Shown here piece by piece: positions 1 to 6,133 of a DNA stretch of 10,860 bases. The position numbers and the translations under genes are program-made. The DNA lies in the NCBI GenBank assembly GCA_964638245.1, contig CAZWZG010000104.1:1-10860 (forward strand). The letters are read 5' to 3'. Numbering within the stretch: the first letter of the stretch is position 1; each line of letters begins with the position of its first letter. Below the pieces are notes generated by a model. That model was given only the letters and a program-made list of their open reading frames with translations, did no database searches and was not told where the DNA came from. The DNA comes from CAZWZG01 sp964638245 (lineage in GTDB: Bacteria; Pseudomonadota; Alphaproteobacteria; Rhodobacterales; Rhodobacteraceae).

Positions 1-781
1 CAAGCTTTGGGAAAAGGTCGAGCGTCTGCGTGAAATCCCGGACCTGCGTATTGCCGATTTCGGGACGCGACGCCTGCATTCGTTCCTGTGGCAGGACTGG
101 TGTGTGCGCGCGATGCAAGAAGGGCTTGGGAACGAGGCGTTCATCGGCACATCCAATTGCCTGATCGCGCTGCGCCGCGAGATGGAGGCGATTGGCACGA
201 ACGCCCATGAATTGCCGATGGTCTATGCCGCATTGGCCGAAAACGATGCCGAACTTGCCACTGCGCCCTATCAGGTGCTCGCCGATTGGCACGAGGAACA
301 CGACGGCAACCTGCGCATCATCCTTCCGGACACCTACGGCACGGAGGGGTTCCTCAAGAACGCACCGGACTGGTTGGCGGGCTGGACAGGCATTCGCATC
401 GACAGTGGTGATCCCGCGACAGGCGCGGAAACGGCCATACGCTGGTGGCAAGAGCGGGGCGAGGATCCCACCGAGAAGCTGATCATTTTCTCGGACGGCC
501 TGGACGTGGACAAGATTGCCGATCTGCACCGCAAGTTTTCGGGGCGGGTCCGGGTCAGCTTTGGTTGGGGCACGCTGTTGACCAATGACTTCAAAGGGTT
601 GGTCCCCGGGGACGCGCTGGCGCCGTTCAGCCTTGTGTGCAAGGCGGTTGCTGCGGACGGCAAACCGACGGTGAAACTGTCGGACAACCCAAACAAGGCC
701 ATGGGGCCTGGCCTCGAAATCGAGCGATATAAGCGCGTTTTCGGCGTCGGCGCGCAGGTGTCCGAACCCGTTCTTGTCTAA
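1..781 (+). CDS. pncB: Nicotinate phosphoribosyltransferase, C-terminal part (5' end outside window)
   Basis: The enzyme makes nicotinate mononucleotide from nicotinate and PRPP with ATP hydrolysis, in the cytoplasmic Preiss-Handler route of NAD salvage. The frame is open from base 2 to the TAA at 779-781 and gives 259 residues; the family is usually 400-430, so roughly the first 40% lies upstream. Visible family blocks are DFGTRRLHSF near the edge, then GTNAHELPM, whose histidine codon at 206-208 matches the histidine phosphorylated in the Salmonella enzyme, and IRIDSGDP (codons for DSGDP at 401-415), which belongs to the phosphoribose-binding region. A late FGWGTLLTND block is also typical. 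The GTG at 104 is internal and not a real start, because recognisable family sequence continues upstream of it. It converges on the secretion operon to its right. Identification is firm; regulation cannot be seen because the promoter is outside. Confidence 0.95.
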   Translation, partial: KLWEKVERLREIPDLRIADFGTRRLHSFLWQDWCVRAMQEGLGNEAFIGTSNCLIALRREMEAIGTNAHELPMVYAALAENDAELATAPYQVLADWHEEHDGNLRIILPDTYGTEGFLKNAPDWLAGWTGIRIDSGDPATGAETAIRWWQERGEDPTEKLIIFSDGLDVDKIADLHRKFSGRVRVSFGWGTLLTNDFKGLVPGDALAPFSLVCKAVAADGKPTVKLSDNPNKAMGPGLEIERYKRVFGVGAQVSEPVLV

Positions 782-801
782 GGAAACGGCGCTATCGCCT
801 C

Positions 802-836
802 TTTGAGGCGCGGCAGCACCGCGCGCGCCGCTCAAA
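802..836. terminator. Candidate bidirectional terminator between convergent pncB and HlyD genes
   Basis: The arms TTTGAG (802-807) and CTCAAA (831-836) pair over 6 bp. After a 3-nt bulge (808-810), CGGC (811-814) pairs with GCCG (827-830), leaving a 12-nt GC-rich loop. The A and T ends of the outer arms would give short U-rich flanks in both directions. A second weak 4-bp hairpin (788-799) precedes it. The position between two convergent stop codons (781 and 845) fits, but there is no clean T tract, so the call is tentative. Confidence 0.4.
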
Positions 837-844
837 CCTTGGCG

Positions 845-2131
845 CTAGCCGCCGCGGAACGCTCTTGCAAAATAGCGCATCAAGGGCTCGGTCAGATAGG
901 CCATGGCCGTGCGGTCGCTCGTTCGTATGAATGCCTCGACCGGCATACCGGGCAGGATCAGGTTGCGCATTTCGCCTAGCGCCGCGGTATCGGGCGCAAT
1001 CACCGCCTCGAAATACGCGTTCCCCGCATCGTCCACCACAACATCCGCTGACAGCCGCACCACTTGTCCCGGGATCGGGGCGGTTTCGCGTTGATCAAAC
1101 GCCGAAAAGCGCAAATCAACCGGCTGGCCCGCATAGACCGCGTCAGCATCCGCTGGCGCAACGCGCGCTGAAACGTTTAGCCGCCCTTCGCCCGGGATCA
1201 GATACATCACCGCTTCGGCCGGTCTCAAAACCGATTTCAGCGCCGACACCCGCGATCCAAACACTGTTCCGGAGACAGGCGCACGCAATTCCAGCCGAGC
1301 CAGACGTTCTTCCAGAACCAGCCTGCGCTCCTGCAAGGCAATCTCGCGCGACCGATCTGACGCAATCTCGGCAATGGCATCGCCTCGGCGTTCTTCGATG
1401 CGTTTGAGACTTTCCAACTCAAGCGCTGCCGCGCGACCCTCCGCCCCTGCTGCAGCTGCCTTGAGACGACCGATATCTCCCGCCAACCTCGCCGCCTCTC
1501 GACGCAGCGAAAGCACGCGCGCCACTGGAACCAGCCCGTTTTCAAACAATTGCTCTTGGTTCGCGCGCTCTCCGGCTACGATCTCCGCTTCTTCCTGACG
1601 CGCGGCCAGTTCGACCATAAGCCCGTCGACCTCGTCGCCTATTTGCGCGATCTGCTCGCCCGTTTGGCGTCGCTCCTGTTCCAGCGCCGCCGCACGTACA
1701 TTAAAAAGCCGCAACTCATCCCGGACACGCTCTTTGGCCCAAGCTGCGTCGCCCGCCGTTGACATCGCGGCAAGCGCGGAAAAGTCCGGCGCCGTCAGAT
1801 CGTCCCGGATCGCTTCCAGTCGCGCGCGCCGGGCCGCAATCTCGAAAAGCTGGCGATCAATCAAGTCGCGCTCGGAGGCCAAGAACGTCCCATCGATCCG
1901 CACCAACACGTCGCCCGCAACCACCTGATCTCCGTCGCGGGCAAAAATTGCGCCGACCACGCCGCCATCGGGGTGCTGGATAACCTGTCGTTCGGCCTCG
2001 ACCTCAACCACGCCCGGCGCGAGAACGGCTCCCGCAATGTCCACCTGTGTGGCCCATCCGCCAAGGCCCGCCATCAGCACCCCGATCGCGCCAACGCCCA
2101 GTGCAAGGAGGCCTCCGATGCGGCGGGTCAT
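845..2131 (-). CDS. Type I secretion membrane fusion protein, HlyD/PrtE family
   Basis: This is the periplasmic adaptor of a type I secretion system, linking the inner-membrane ABC transporter to a TolC-type outer-membrane channel so that a protein substrate leaves the cell in one step. The 428 residues show a short cytoplasmic N-terminus, one membrane segment (about 7-27), the first lipoyl-like half with QHPDGGVV at 52-59 and DGDQVVAGDVLVRID at 66-80, a long alpha-helical coiled-coil hairpin rich in Glu, Arg and Ala (about 85-270), then the second lipoyl half and a beta-barrel C-terminus. The ATG start overlaps the stop of the upstream ABC gene (ATGA at 2128-2131), so translation is probably coupled. 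Length and layout are normal for the PrtE/LapC-like group. The substrate cannot be inferred: no RTX protein and no tolC gene are in view. Confidence 0.93.
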   Translation of the reverse strand: MTRRIGGLLALGVGAIGVLMAGLGGWATQVDIAGAVLAPGVVEVEAERQVIQHPDGGVVGAIFARDGDQVVAGDVLVRIDGTFLASERDLIDRQLFEIAARRARLEAIRDDLTAPDFSALAAMSTAGDAAWAKERVRDELRLFNVRAAALEQERRQTGEQIAQIGDEVDGLMVELAARQEEAEIVAGERANQEQLFENGLVPVARVLSLRREAARLAGDIGRLKAAAAGAEGRAAALELESLKRIEERRGDAIAEIASDRSREIALQERRLVLEERLARLELRAPVSGTVFGSRVSALKSVLRPAEAVMYLIPGEGRLNVSARVAPADADAVYAGQPVDLRFSAFDQRETAPIPGQVVRLSADVVVDDAGNAYFEAVIAPDTAALGEMRNLILPGMPVEAFIRTSDRTAMAYLTEPLMRYFARAFRGG

Positions 2132-3645
2132 GCGATGGCTCCGAGGTTGCGCCGTATGTCACTCGCATTGGCCGCGACGGCCGCCAGGACCTTGTCGCGC
2201 GGGCCATCGGCGCGCATGCGCCCCCCATCCAGCACGATCAAGCGGTCGCAGGCCGCAATCGCGCCCGGGCGATGCGTCATCACGATGCACGTCCTCCCGT
2301 CTGTCTTCAGGGACGAAATCACCGCATTCAAACCGGCCTGCCCATCGGCATCCAAAGCCGAGTTCGGCTCGTCCAGGACCAGCAACGGCGGATCGCCATA
2401 AAGCGCACGCGCCAATGCGACCCGCTGCATCTCGCCCCCCGACAGCAGGGTCCTTTCCGGACCAATGGGCGTATCGTACCCGTCTGGAAGGTGCTGGATC
2501 ACGTCATGAATGCCGGCCTGCCGGGCCGCTGCGATAACGGCGTCGGTATCCGGTGCAACGTTCATGCGCGCGATATTCTCGGCCACCGTGCCATCAAAGA
2601 ACCGCACATCCTGCGGCAAATACCCGATCGCCCGCCCCCGCGCGTCTTCTGAAAAATGAGCAAAAAGAGCGCCGTCGAGCCGGACCTCACCCACGGTTGG
2701 TGGCAAGGCCCCGACAAAAACGCGGGCAAGACTTGATTTGCCCGCACCGCTTTTCCCGATGACGCCGATAGCCTCACCGGGGGCGATCGCGATGTTCAGC
2801 CCCTGCAAAACGGGCGCTGCTCCCGGCGCCGGGATCACGGCAACGTCGCGCAGTGTCAGGCGGCCCTTTGGTGTGGGCAAGGGCGTGGCCGGATCGAGCG
2901 TCTGGACGTCAAGCAAGTCACGCACATCGCGCCACCCGTTGCGTCCTCGCTGCAGCACAGGCCAACTAGCGATCACCTGTTCAATGGGTTGGAGCGCGCG
3001 CCCAAACAGGATCGATGCCGCCACCATCGCCCCCGCCGTCATCTGACCGCGCAGCACCAGCAAGGCGCCCAACGCCAGAATGCCCGATTGAAGCCCGAAG
3101 CGGAGCGCTTTGGCCACCGAAGCCAATGACTGTGCCCACGCCTCACCGCGATCACGGTCGCGCCCGGCCCGCTCCAGCAAGGACTGCCACCGTCTCGACA
3201 ACGCGCCGGTCATGCCTTGCGCTCGCGCATATCCCGCATCGCTCAGCGCCGCAGCCCAGTGGCGTCCGGCGCGCGCATCCCCCGTGCCTCCCGCTTCAAG
3301 TGGCGCGCGCGACAGGGCTCGGTTGGTCAGGGCCAGGATCCCCAAAACGACCGCCCCGCCCGATGCAAGGATCCCAAGGAGCGGGTGGAAGAGAAAGATC
3401 GCGCCAAGAAACAGCGGNNNNNNNNNNNNNNNNNNNNNNNNNNNNNNNNNNNNNNNNNNNNNNNNNNNNNNNNNNNNNNNNNNNNNNNNNNNNNNNNNNN
3501 NNNNNNNNNNNNNNNNNACCCGATCGTAAATCTGCAGCATGAACAGCGGCCCCGTCAGCATCAACAGGTTCACCGCAAGGCTGAACAGCCCGACAAAGGC
3601 CAAAAGCCCGCCCACGCGCGACGCCGAAGGTGTCCGTTTTTCCAT
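2128..3645 (-). CDS. Type I secretion ABC permease/ATPase, PrtD-like (interrupted by 100-N gap)
   Basis: This is the inner-membrane ABC exporter that powers type I secretion of a C-terminal-signal protein, working with the HlyD-type protein encoded next. The N-terminus (MEKRTPSASRVGG) leads directly into a membrane segment ending in MLQIYDR, with no C39 peptidase domain, as in PrtD/HasD. After the gap come further membrane segments, then the nucleotide-binding domain: Walker A GKSGAGKSS (2732-2758), a Q loop in YLPQDVRF, signature LSGGE (2431-2445), Walker B LLVLDEP (2367-2387), and the H loop in THRP near 2270. The start at 3645 is chosen because AAAGG lies 8 nt upstream and family similarity begins there; the frame stays open upstream to 3846 but would overlap the divergent gene. 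As assembled it has 505 residues against about 560-580 in the family; the shortfall is explained by the gap. The signature carries E where Q is common. Confidence 0.92.
   Translation of the reverse strand: MEKRTPSASRVGGLLAFVGLFSLAVNLLMLTGPLFMLQIYDRXXXXXXXXXXXXXXXXXXXXXXXXXXXXXXXXXXPLFLGAIFLFHPLLGILASGGAVVLGILALTNRALSRAPLEAGGTGDARAGRHWAAALSDAGYARAQGMTGALSRRWQSLLERAGRDRDRGEAWAQSLASVAKALRFGLQSGILALGALLVLRGQMTAGAMVAASILFGRALQPIEQVIASWPVLQRGRNGWRDVRDLLDVQTLDPATPLPTPKGRLTLRDVAVIPAPGAAPVLQGLNIAIAPGEAIGVIGKSGAGKSSLARVFVGALPPTVGEVRLDGALFAHFSEDARGRAIGYLPQDVRFFDGTVAENIARMNVAPDTDAVIAAARQAGIHDVIQHLPDGYDTPIGPERTLLSGGEMQRVALARALYGDPPLLVLDEPNSALDADGQAGLNAVISSLKTDGRTCIVMTHRPGAIAACDRLIVLDGGRMRADGPRDKVLAAVAANASDIRRNLGAIA
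3418..3517. other. Assembly gap: exactly 100 N
   Basis: The run of exactly 100 undetermined bases is the usual placeholder for an unsized scaffold join. It falls in the transmembrane domain of the ABC exporter, between the codons for YDR and for PLFLGA. The partial codon beside the gap (GT plus one N) would encode Val, as expected after YDR in this family. The frame is the same on both sides. Confidence 0.97.
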
Positions 3646-3697
3646 GACCCAGCCTTTAGGCCAGTGCTGGTTAACAACCCCCTCAAACGGGCGGCAA

Positions 3698-3726
3698 TTG
3701 ACATCCCGCGCGCGCCGCCGTCCTTT
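3698..3726 (+). promoter_or_regulatory. Possible sigma-70 promoter for the Udh-like gene
   Basis: The 111-nt divergent spacer between the ABC exporter gene and the dehydrogenase gene contains a perfect TTGACA (3698-3703). The -10 position 17 nt further on reads TCCTTT, a poor match, and the spacer is very GC-rich. A GGAGGAG ribosome binding site (3742-3748) lies at normal distance from the ATG. I could not find a convincing promoter for the opposite operon in the same spacer; TTGCCG with TTAACC at 17-nt spacing is the best but weak candidate. Confidence 0.3.
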
Positions 3727-3756
3727 GGGCGCCAACCGCACGGAGGAGATCTCGAA

Positions 3757-4596
3757 ATGGCGCGCTACAATCGCATCCTCATCACCGGAGCCGAAGGTAA
3801 TCTGGGGCGCGAGTTGCGTCGCGGCCTTGCCGATCTTGCCGAGCACATCCGCATCAATGACCGCATCGAGATGACCAATGTCACCGCCAAGGAAGAACCG
3901 GTCGTTGCCGAGCTTGGGGACTTAGAAGCCGTCCTCGAAATGACCCGAGACGTCGACGCCATCGTCCACTTCGGCGGTGCGCCCATGGAAATGGCCTTCG
4001 AGACGATCCTTAACGACACGATCCGCGGCACCTACCACGTCTACGAAGCGGCCCGGCGCAATGGCGTCAAACGCATCATCTACGCCTCCTCCGTGCACGC
4101 AATCGGCTTTTACCCCCTTGAGCATCACATCGACGCAAACGCCCCGCCCCGTCCCGACGGGCTGTACGGCGTCTCCAAGGCCTACGTCGAAGCGCTTTCA
4201 CGGCTCTATTGGGACAAGTGGGGGATCGAGACGTTCTGTCTGCGCATTTTCTCAAGCTTTGAAGAACCAGCCGACCGACGCCACCTGTGGTCCTTCCTCA
4301 CATTCGACGATCTGGTGCGCTATGTCTCGGCAGCGCTCACGGCCCCACGTGTCGGGCACACGATTGGTTTCGGGCTTTCAGACAACACGGTCAAACCCGT
4401 GGACGACCGCCTTGCGGCCCATATCGGATACGTGCCCAAAGACAGCGCCGAACCCCATCGCGCCCGGATCGAAGCGGCCACCGAACCCTCGGACCCAACC
4501 GCCCTGCAATACGCTCGCCTGGGCGGCTTCATCGTGGAAATGGACCACCCCGATGACTGGGATGCCCCGCCCGAAACCCCGGGCGCAAAGAAGTAA
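3757..4596 (+). CDS. NAD-dependent epimerase/dehydrogenase-type oxidoreductase, uronate dehydrogenase-like
   Basis: This short-chain dehydrogenase of 279 residues resembles uronate dehydrogenase, which oxidises D-galacturonate or D-glucuronate to the aldarolactone with NAD in the cytoplasm. The Rossmann motif TGAEGNLG is at 10-17 and Asp35 ends the second strand, which favours NAD over NADP. The catalytic YGVSK is at 137-141 with Ser111/112 upstream. From memory of the Agrobacterium enzyme, RPDGLYGVSK is shared, and its substrate ligands Ser165 and Arg174 align with Ser166 and Arg175 here. Differences include HFGGAP in place of HLGGIS and Val113 where Asn is usual, so the substrate may differ. 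It is about 14 residues longer at the C-terminus. The ATG follows GGAGGAG by about 8 nt. No other sugar-acid gene is adjacent, which leaves the pathway open. A general SDR role remains possible. Confidence 0.8.
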   Translation: MARYNRILITGAEGNLGRELRRGLADLAEHIRINDRIEMTNVTAKEEPVVAELGDLEAVLEMTRDVDAIVHFGGAPMEMAFETILNDTIRGTYHVYEAARRNGVKRIIYASSVHAIGFYPLEHHIDANAPPRPDGLYGVSKAYVEALSRLYWDKWGIETFCLRIFSSFEEPADRRHLWSFLTFDDLVRYVSAALTAPRVGHTIGFGLSDNTVKPVDDRLAAHIGYVPKDSAEPHRARIEAATEPSDPTALQYARLGGFIVEMDHPDDWDAPPETPGAKK

Positions 4597-4606
4597 CCAA
4601 ACGGCT

Positions 4607-4633
4607 CTTCATCTGGACAGAAATATCCCGGGG
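4607..4633 (+). repeat. Gene-end repeat, copy A
   Basis: The stretch begins CTTCATCTGG, continues through AAATATCCC and ends in GGGG. It matches two other places in this window (9665-9693 inverted, 9810-9833 direct). It lies 10 nt after the dehydrogenase stop codon and is followed at once by a GC hairpin, the same arrangement as copy B. Confidence 0.75.
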
Positions 4634-4636
4634 AGT

Positions 4637-4656
4637 GCGAGGGGCTGGCCCCTCGC
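4637..4656. terminator. Hairpin between convergent udh-like gene and arfB
   Basis: The arms GCGAGGGG (4637-4644) and CCCCTCGC (4649-4656) are perfectly complementary over 8 bp with a 4-nt loop. It sits in the 69-nt spacer between two convergent stop codons (4596 and 4666). There is no T tract on either side, so termination would need to rely on the adjoining repeat or on Rho; a role as a 3'-end stabiliser is equally possible. Confidence 0.55.
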
Positions 4657-4665
4657 CGCGCGCTA

Positions 4666-5085
4666 TCAGTCTTCGGCGACCGGTCCGCGCATCGCCTTGA
4701 CCTGACCGCGTGCCTTCTTCGCCTCCAGTCGGCGCTGCTTGGACGCAAATGTCGGCTTGGTCGCGATCCGCGGTTTCTGACGGACCGTTGCCGCCCGAAC
4801 CAACTGTGCCAACCGCGCGCGCGCGATGTCACGATTGCGGGCCTGACTGCGGGTTTCGTCCACTTGCATCACCACCGCGCCATCCTTGGTCCAGCGTCGT
4901 CCAGCAAGCCGGCGCAAACGCGATTTCACAGGGCCCGAAAGGTTGGGCGATCGTTCCGCCTCAAACCGCAACTCCACCGCCGTCGCCACTTTGTTCACAT
5001 TCTGACCGCCCGGGCCGCTCGCGCGAACGAACTGCTCGGTGATCTCCCAATCTTCGATTGTGATCTCAGGCGTAATGTTCAGCAT
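4666..5085 (-). CDS. arfB: Alternative ribosome-rescue factor ArfB (peptidyl-tRNA hydrolase, YaeJ family)
   Basis: ArfB enters stalled ribosomes that have no codon in the A site and hydrolyses the peptidyl-tRNA, a backup to tmRNA trans-translation. The 139 residues show the RF-like catalytic domain with GPGGQNVNK (GGQ at 26-28), then a basic C-terminal tail containing KPTFASKQRRLEAKKARG, which in the E. coli protein lies in the empty mRNA channel. Full-length class-I release factors also carry GGQ but have codon-recognition domains that are absent here. The ATG at 5085 is the natural family start; no strong Shine-Dalgarno sequence is present next to it (GAGAGGG lies about 20 nt away), suggesting weak translation. 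No clear promoter was found between the start and the intrinsic terminator at 5190-5218, so readthrough from the leader upstream is a real option. Confidence 0.93.
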   Translation of the reverse strand: MLNITPEITIEDWEITEQFVRASGPGGQNVNKVATAVELRFEAERSPNLSGPVKSRLRRLAGRRWTKDGAVVMQVDETRSQARNRDIARARLAQLVRAATVRQKPRIATKPTFASKQRRLEAKKARGQVKAMRGPVAED

Positions 5086-5189
5086 GGGTTCAGGTTGGCA
5101 GGGTCCCTCTCAGCCCAAAGATGCGCGATTCGCCGCTGATCGGGCAAGCAAAAGCACGCCCATCCGCGAACTGTTGCGCCAACCCATGC

Positions 5190-5218
5190 AAAAGGGCCAC
5201 CCGGATGTCGGGCGGCCC
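5190..5218 (-). terminator. Intrinsic terminator before arfB
   Basis: The minus strand folds as GGGCCGCCCG, loop ACATC, CGGGTGGCCC, a 10-bp stem, followed at once by TTTT (5193-5190). One pair is G:U on this strand but would be A:C, a mismatch, on the other, which shows that it works leftward. It marks the end of a transcript covering the upstream small element. Confidence 0.8.
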
Positions 5219-5299
5219 TCGAGTTTCTCGGAGTTGGGCCAGTTAGAGCCGGGACAAGCCCGGTGCCCAATCAGAAGATTTTAGTCTTCAGGAATGCCT

Positions 5300-5356
5300 T
5301 CAGACCTCGGTTCTCCCGACTGTTCCGACGCCTTTCTCCAATATCACTCTAGACAC
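5300..5356 (-). CDS. Possible 18-residue leader peptide or small protein
   Basis: A GTG codon 7 nt after a near-ideal AGGAGG opens a frame of 18 sense codons ending at TGA (5302-5300). The peptide would be MSRVILEKGVGTVGRTEV; I do not recognise it. No run of one regulatory amino acid is present, so it is not a classical amino-acid attenuator peptide. The frame shifted by -1 is open from just after a TAG (5351-5349) to a TGA at 5273-5271 and reads as a basic peptide (ERRRNSRENRGLKAFLKTKI within it), so the true product may involve frameshifting or a base error. The strong ribosome binding site is the main support; conservation of the frame would have to be tested. Confidence 0.4.
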   Translation of the reverse strand: MSRVILEKGVGTVGRTEV

Positions 5357-5372
5357 TGGACCACCTCCTTTC
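5356..5372 (-). promoter_or_regulatory. Extended Shine-Dalgarno complementary to the 16S rRNA 3' tail
   Basis: On the minus strand the bases GAAAGGAGGTGGTCCAG can pair with the conserved 16S 3' end (CTGGATCACCTCCTTTC) across all 17 positions, with one G:U wobble. Its AGGAGG core ends 7 nt before a GTG codon, the optimal distance. Ordinary ribosome binding sites in this window pair over about 4-7 bases. Confidence 0.7.
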
Positions 5373-5426
5373 GATTGTTGACCGATAAGTGGAGGTTGGC
5401 ACAGAAATCGTGTCGATCAAGTAAAA

Positions 5427-6068
5427 TTATTGGGCAACAGCGCTAAATCTTGCGGTGATGAGCCGGAAAGGCACCAAAGCCAGCAGTGCGACCAAAAGCT
5501 TCACCCCCCAATCGGCAATCGCCAGCGTCACCCAAAGCGGCGCCTCAGGACCCGTCAGCAACAAAGGCGCAGGCCCCTGCGCCCAGCCGATTTCGGCATC
5601 CGGTCCAGCGCCAAAGGAAATGAACGCCGCAAAGGCAATCGTGAAGAACAGCGCGGTGTCGATGGTCGAGCCCAAGATCGAGGACACCACCGGCGCGCGC
5701 CACCACGTGCCAGCGCGCAAGCGATCAAAAATCGCCACGTCCAGAAGCTGCGCGATAAGAAACGCAATCGCCGAGGCCACAGCGATCCGCAGCGCCACGG
5801 CGGGGCCTGACACGCCTGGCTCGAACTCGATCATGATCTGGCTTCCAATCAGCGAGCAGATGATGCCCACGACAAAGCCCGAAAACACCACGCGCCGCGC
5901 CATCGCGGGCCCGTAAAGCCGGTTCATCAGGTCGGTCACGAGAAACGCGATCGGATAGGTGAACGCGCCCCAAGTCAGAAGACCATCAAGGATCAGGAAT
6001 TGAACGAGAATGTTCGAGATCACCACCACAAGGGCCATGGCGATCACGCCGGGAAGAAGCTTTGTCAT
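5427..6068 (-). CDS. yhhQ: Queuosine precursor transporter, YhhQ/VUT family
   Basis: This inner-membrane protein imports a queuine-type precursor (preQ0 or preQ1 for E. coli YhhQ) for queuosine modification of tRNA. The 213 residues, the usual family length, are almost all hydrophobic segments. Family blocks are PIAFLVTDLMNRLYG (39-53), the GF/G-rich helix after MARRVV (56-61), QLLDVAIFDRLR (107-118), SSILGSTIDTALFF (129-142) and DWGVKLLVALLALVP (186-200). The start at 6068 is chosen because hydrophobic family sequence begins there and GGAA lies 8-11 nt upstream; the longer open frame to 6251 is hydrophilic and overlaps the preceding gene. It is 65 nt downstream of the esterase-like gene and probably the last gene of that operon. 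No queuosine synthesis gene is in view. Which precursor it carries cannot be read from the sequence. Confidence 0.9.
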   Translation of the reverse strand: MTKLLPGVIAMALVVVISNILVQFLILDGLLTWGAFTYPIAFLVTDLMNRLYGPAMARRVVFSGFVVGIICSLIGSQIMIEFEPGVSGPAVALRIAVASAIAFLIAQLLDVAIFDRLRAGTWWRAPVVSSILGSTIDTALFFTIAFAAFISFGAGPDAEIGWAQGPAPLLLTGPEAPLWVTLAIADWGVKLLVALLALVPFRLITARFSAVAQ

Positions 6069-6133
6069 GTGTCGGGTTCCGTTTTGACAAGGTAGTCGGA
6101 GACTTGGCCCCACGCCATGCGGGACGGCGCGAC

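Larger units (their letters stand above)
5190..5372 (-). ncRNA. Candidate small RNA or attenuating leader upstream of arfB
   Basis: The stretch between the transporter stop (5427) and arfB (5085) holds ordered RNA features on the minus strand. In transcript order they are: a 17-nt anti-16S-tail sequence with strong Shine-Dalgarno (5372-5356), an 18-codon GTG frame (5356-5300), a GAAGA/TCTTC hairpin (about 5289-5274), a composite stem of TTGGGC (5270-5265) with GCCCAA (5239-5234) enclosing CCGGG/CCCGG (5263-5249), and an intrinsic terminator (5218-5190). GGCCC (5240-5236) could instead pair with GGGCC (5218-5214), the 5' arm of the terminator, which is antiterminator-like geometry. I found no convincing promoter; transcription could come through the transporter gene. 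I do not recognise a known RNA family. The 5' boundary given is the first recognisable element, not a mapped start. Confidence 0.5.

Noticed and set aside
3649..3670. CCAGC/GCTGG hairpin over the ribosome binding site of the ABC exporter gene
   Set aside because: It has only 5 bp with a 12-nt loop, a level expected by chance in GC-rich DNA.
3217..3756. Upstream in-frame extension of the Udh-like gene through the N run
   Set aside because: It crosses the assembly gap, lies antisense to the ABC exporter and has Arg/Pro/Gln-rich shadow composition; the ATG at 3757 has a strong ribosome binding site and leads directly into the Rossmann motif.
4320..4832. 170-codon minus-strand frame spanning the Udh-like 3' end and arfB
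   Set aside because: It is a GC-rich shadow crossing two real genes, with no recognisable motif and no ribosome binding site.
5005..5085. arfB as a peptide chain release factor fragment because of its GGQ motif
   Set aside because: The length of 139 residues, the absence of codon-recognition domains and the basic C-terminal tail are complete ArfB features; it is not a truncated release factor.
5356..5372. A fragment of 16S rRNA on the plus strand (matches the last bases of 16S)
   Set aside because: The similarity stops after about 17 bases; no further 16S sequence precedes it. A strong minus-strand Shine-Dalgarno explains the match better.
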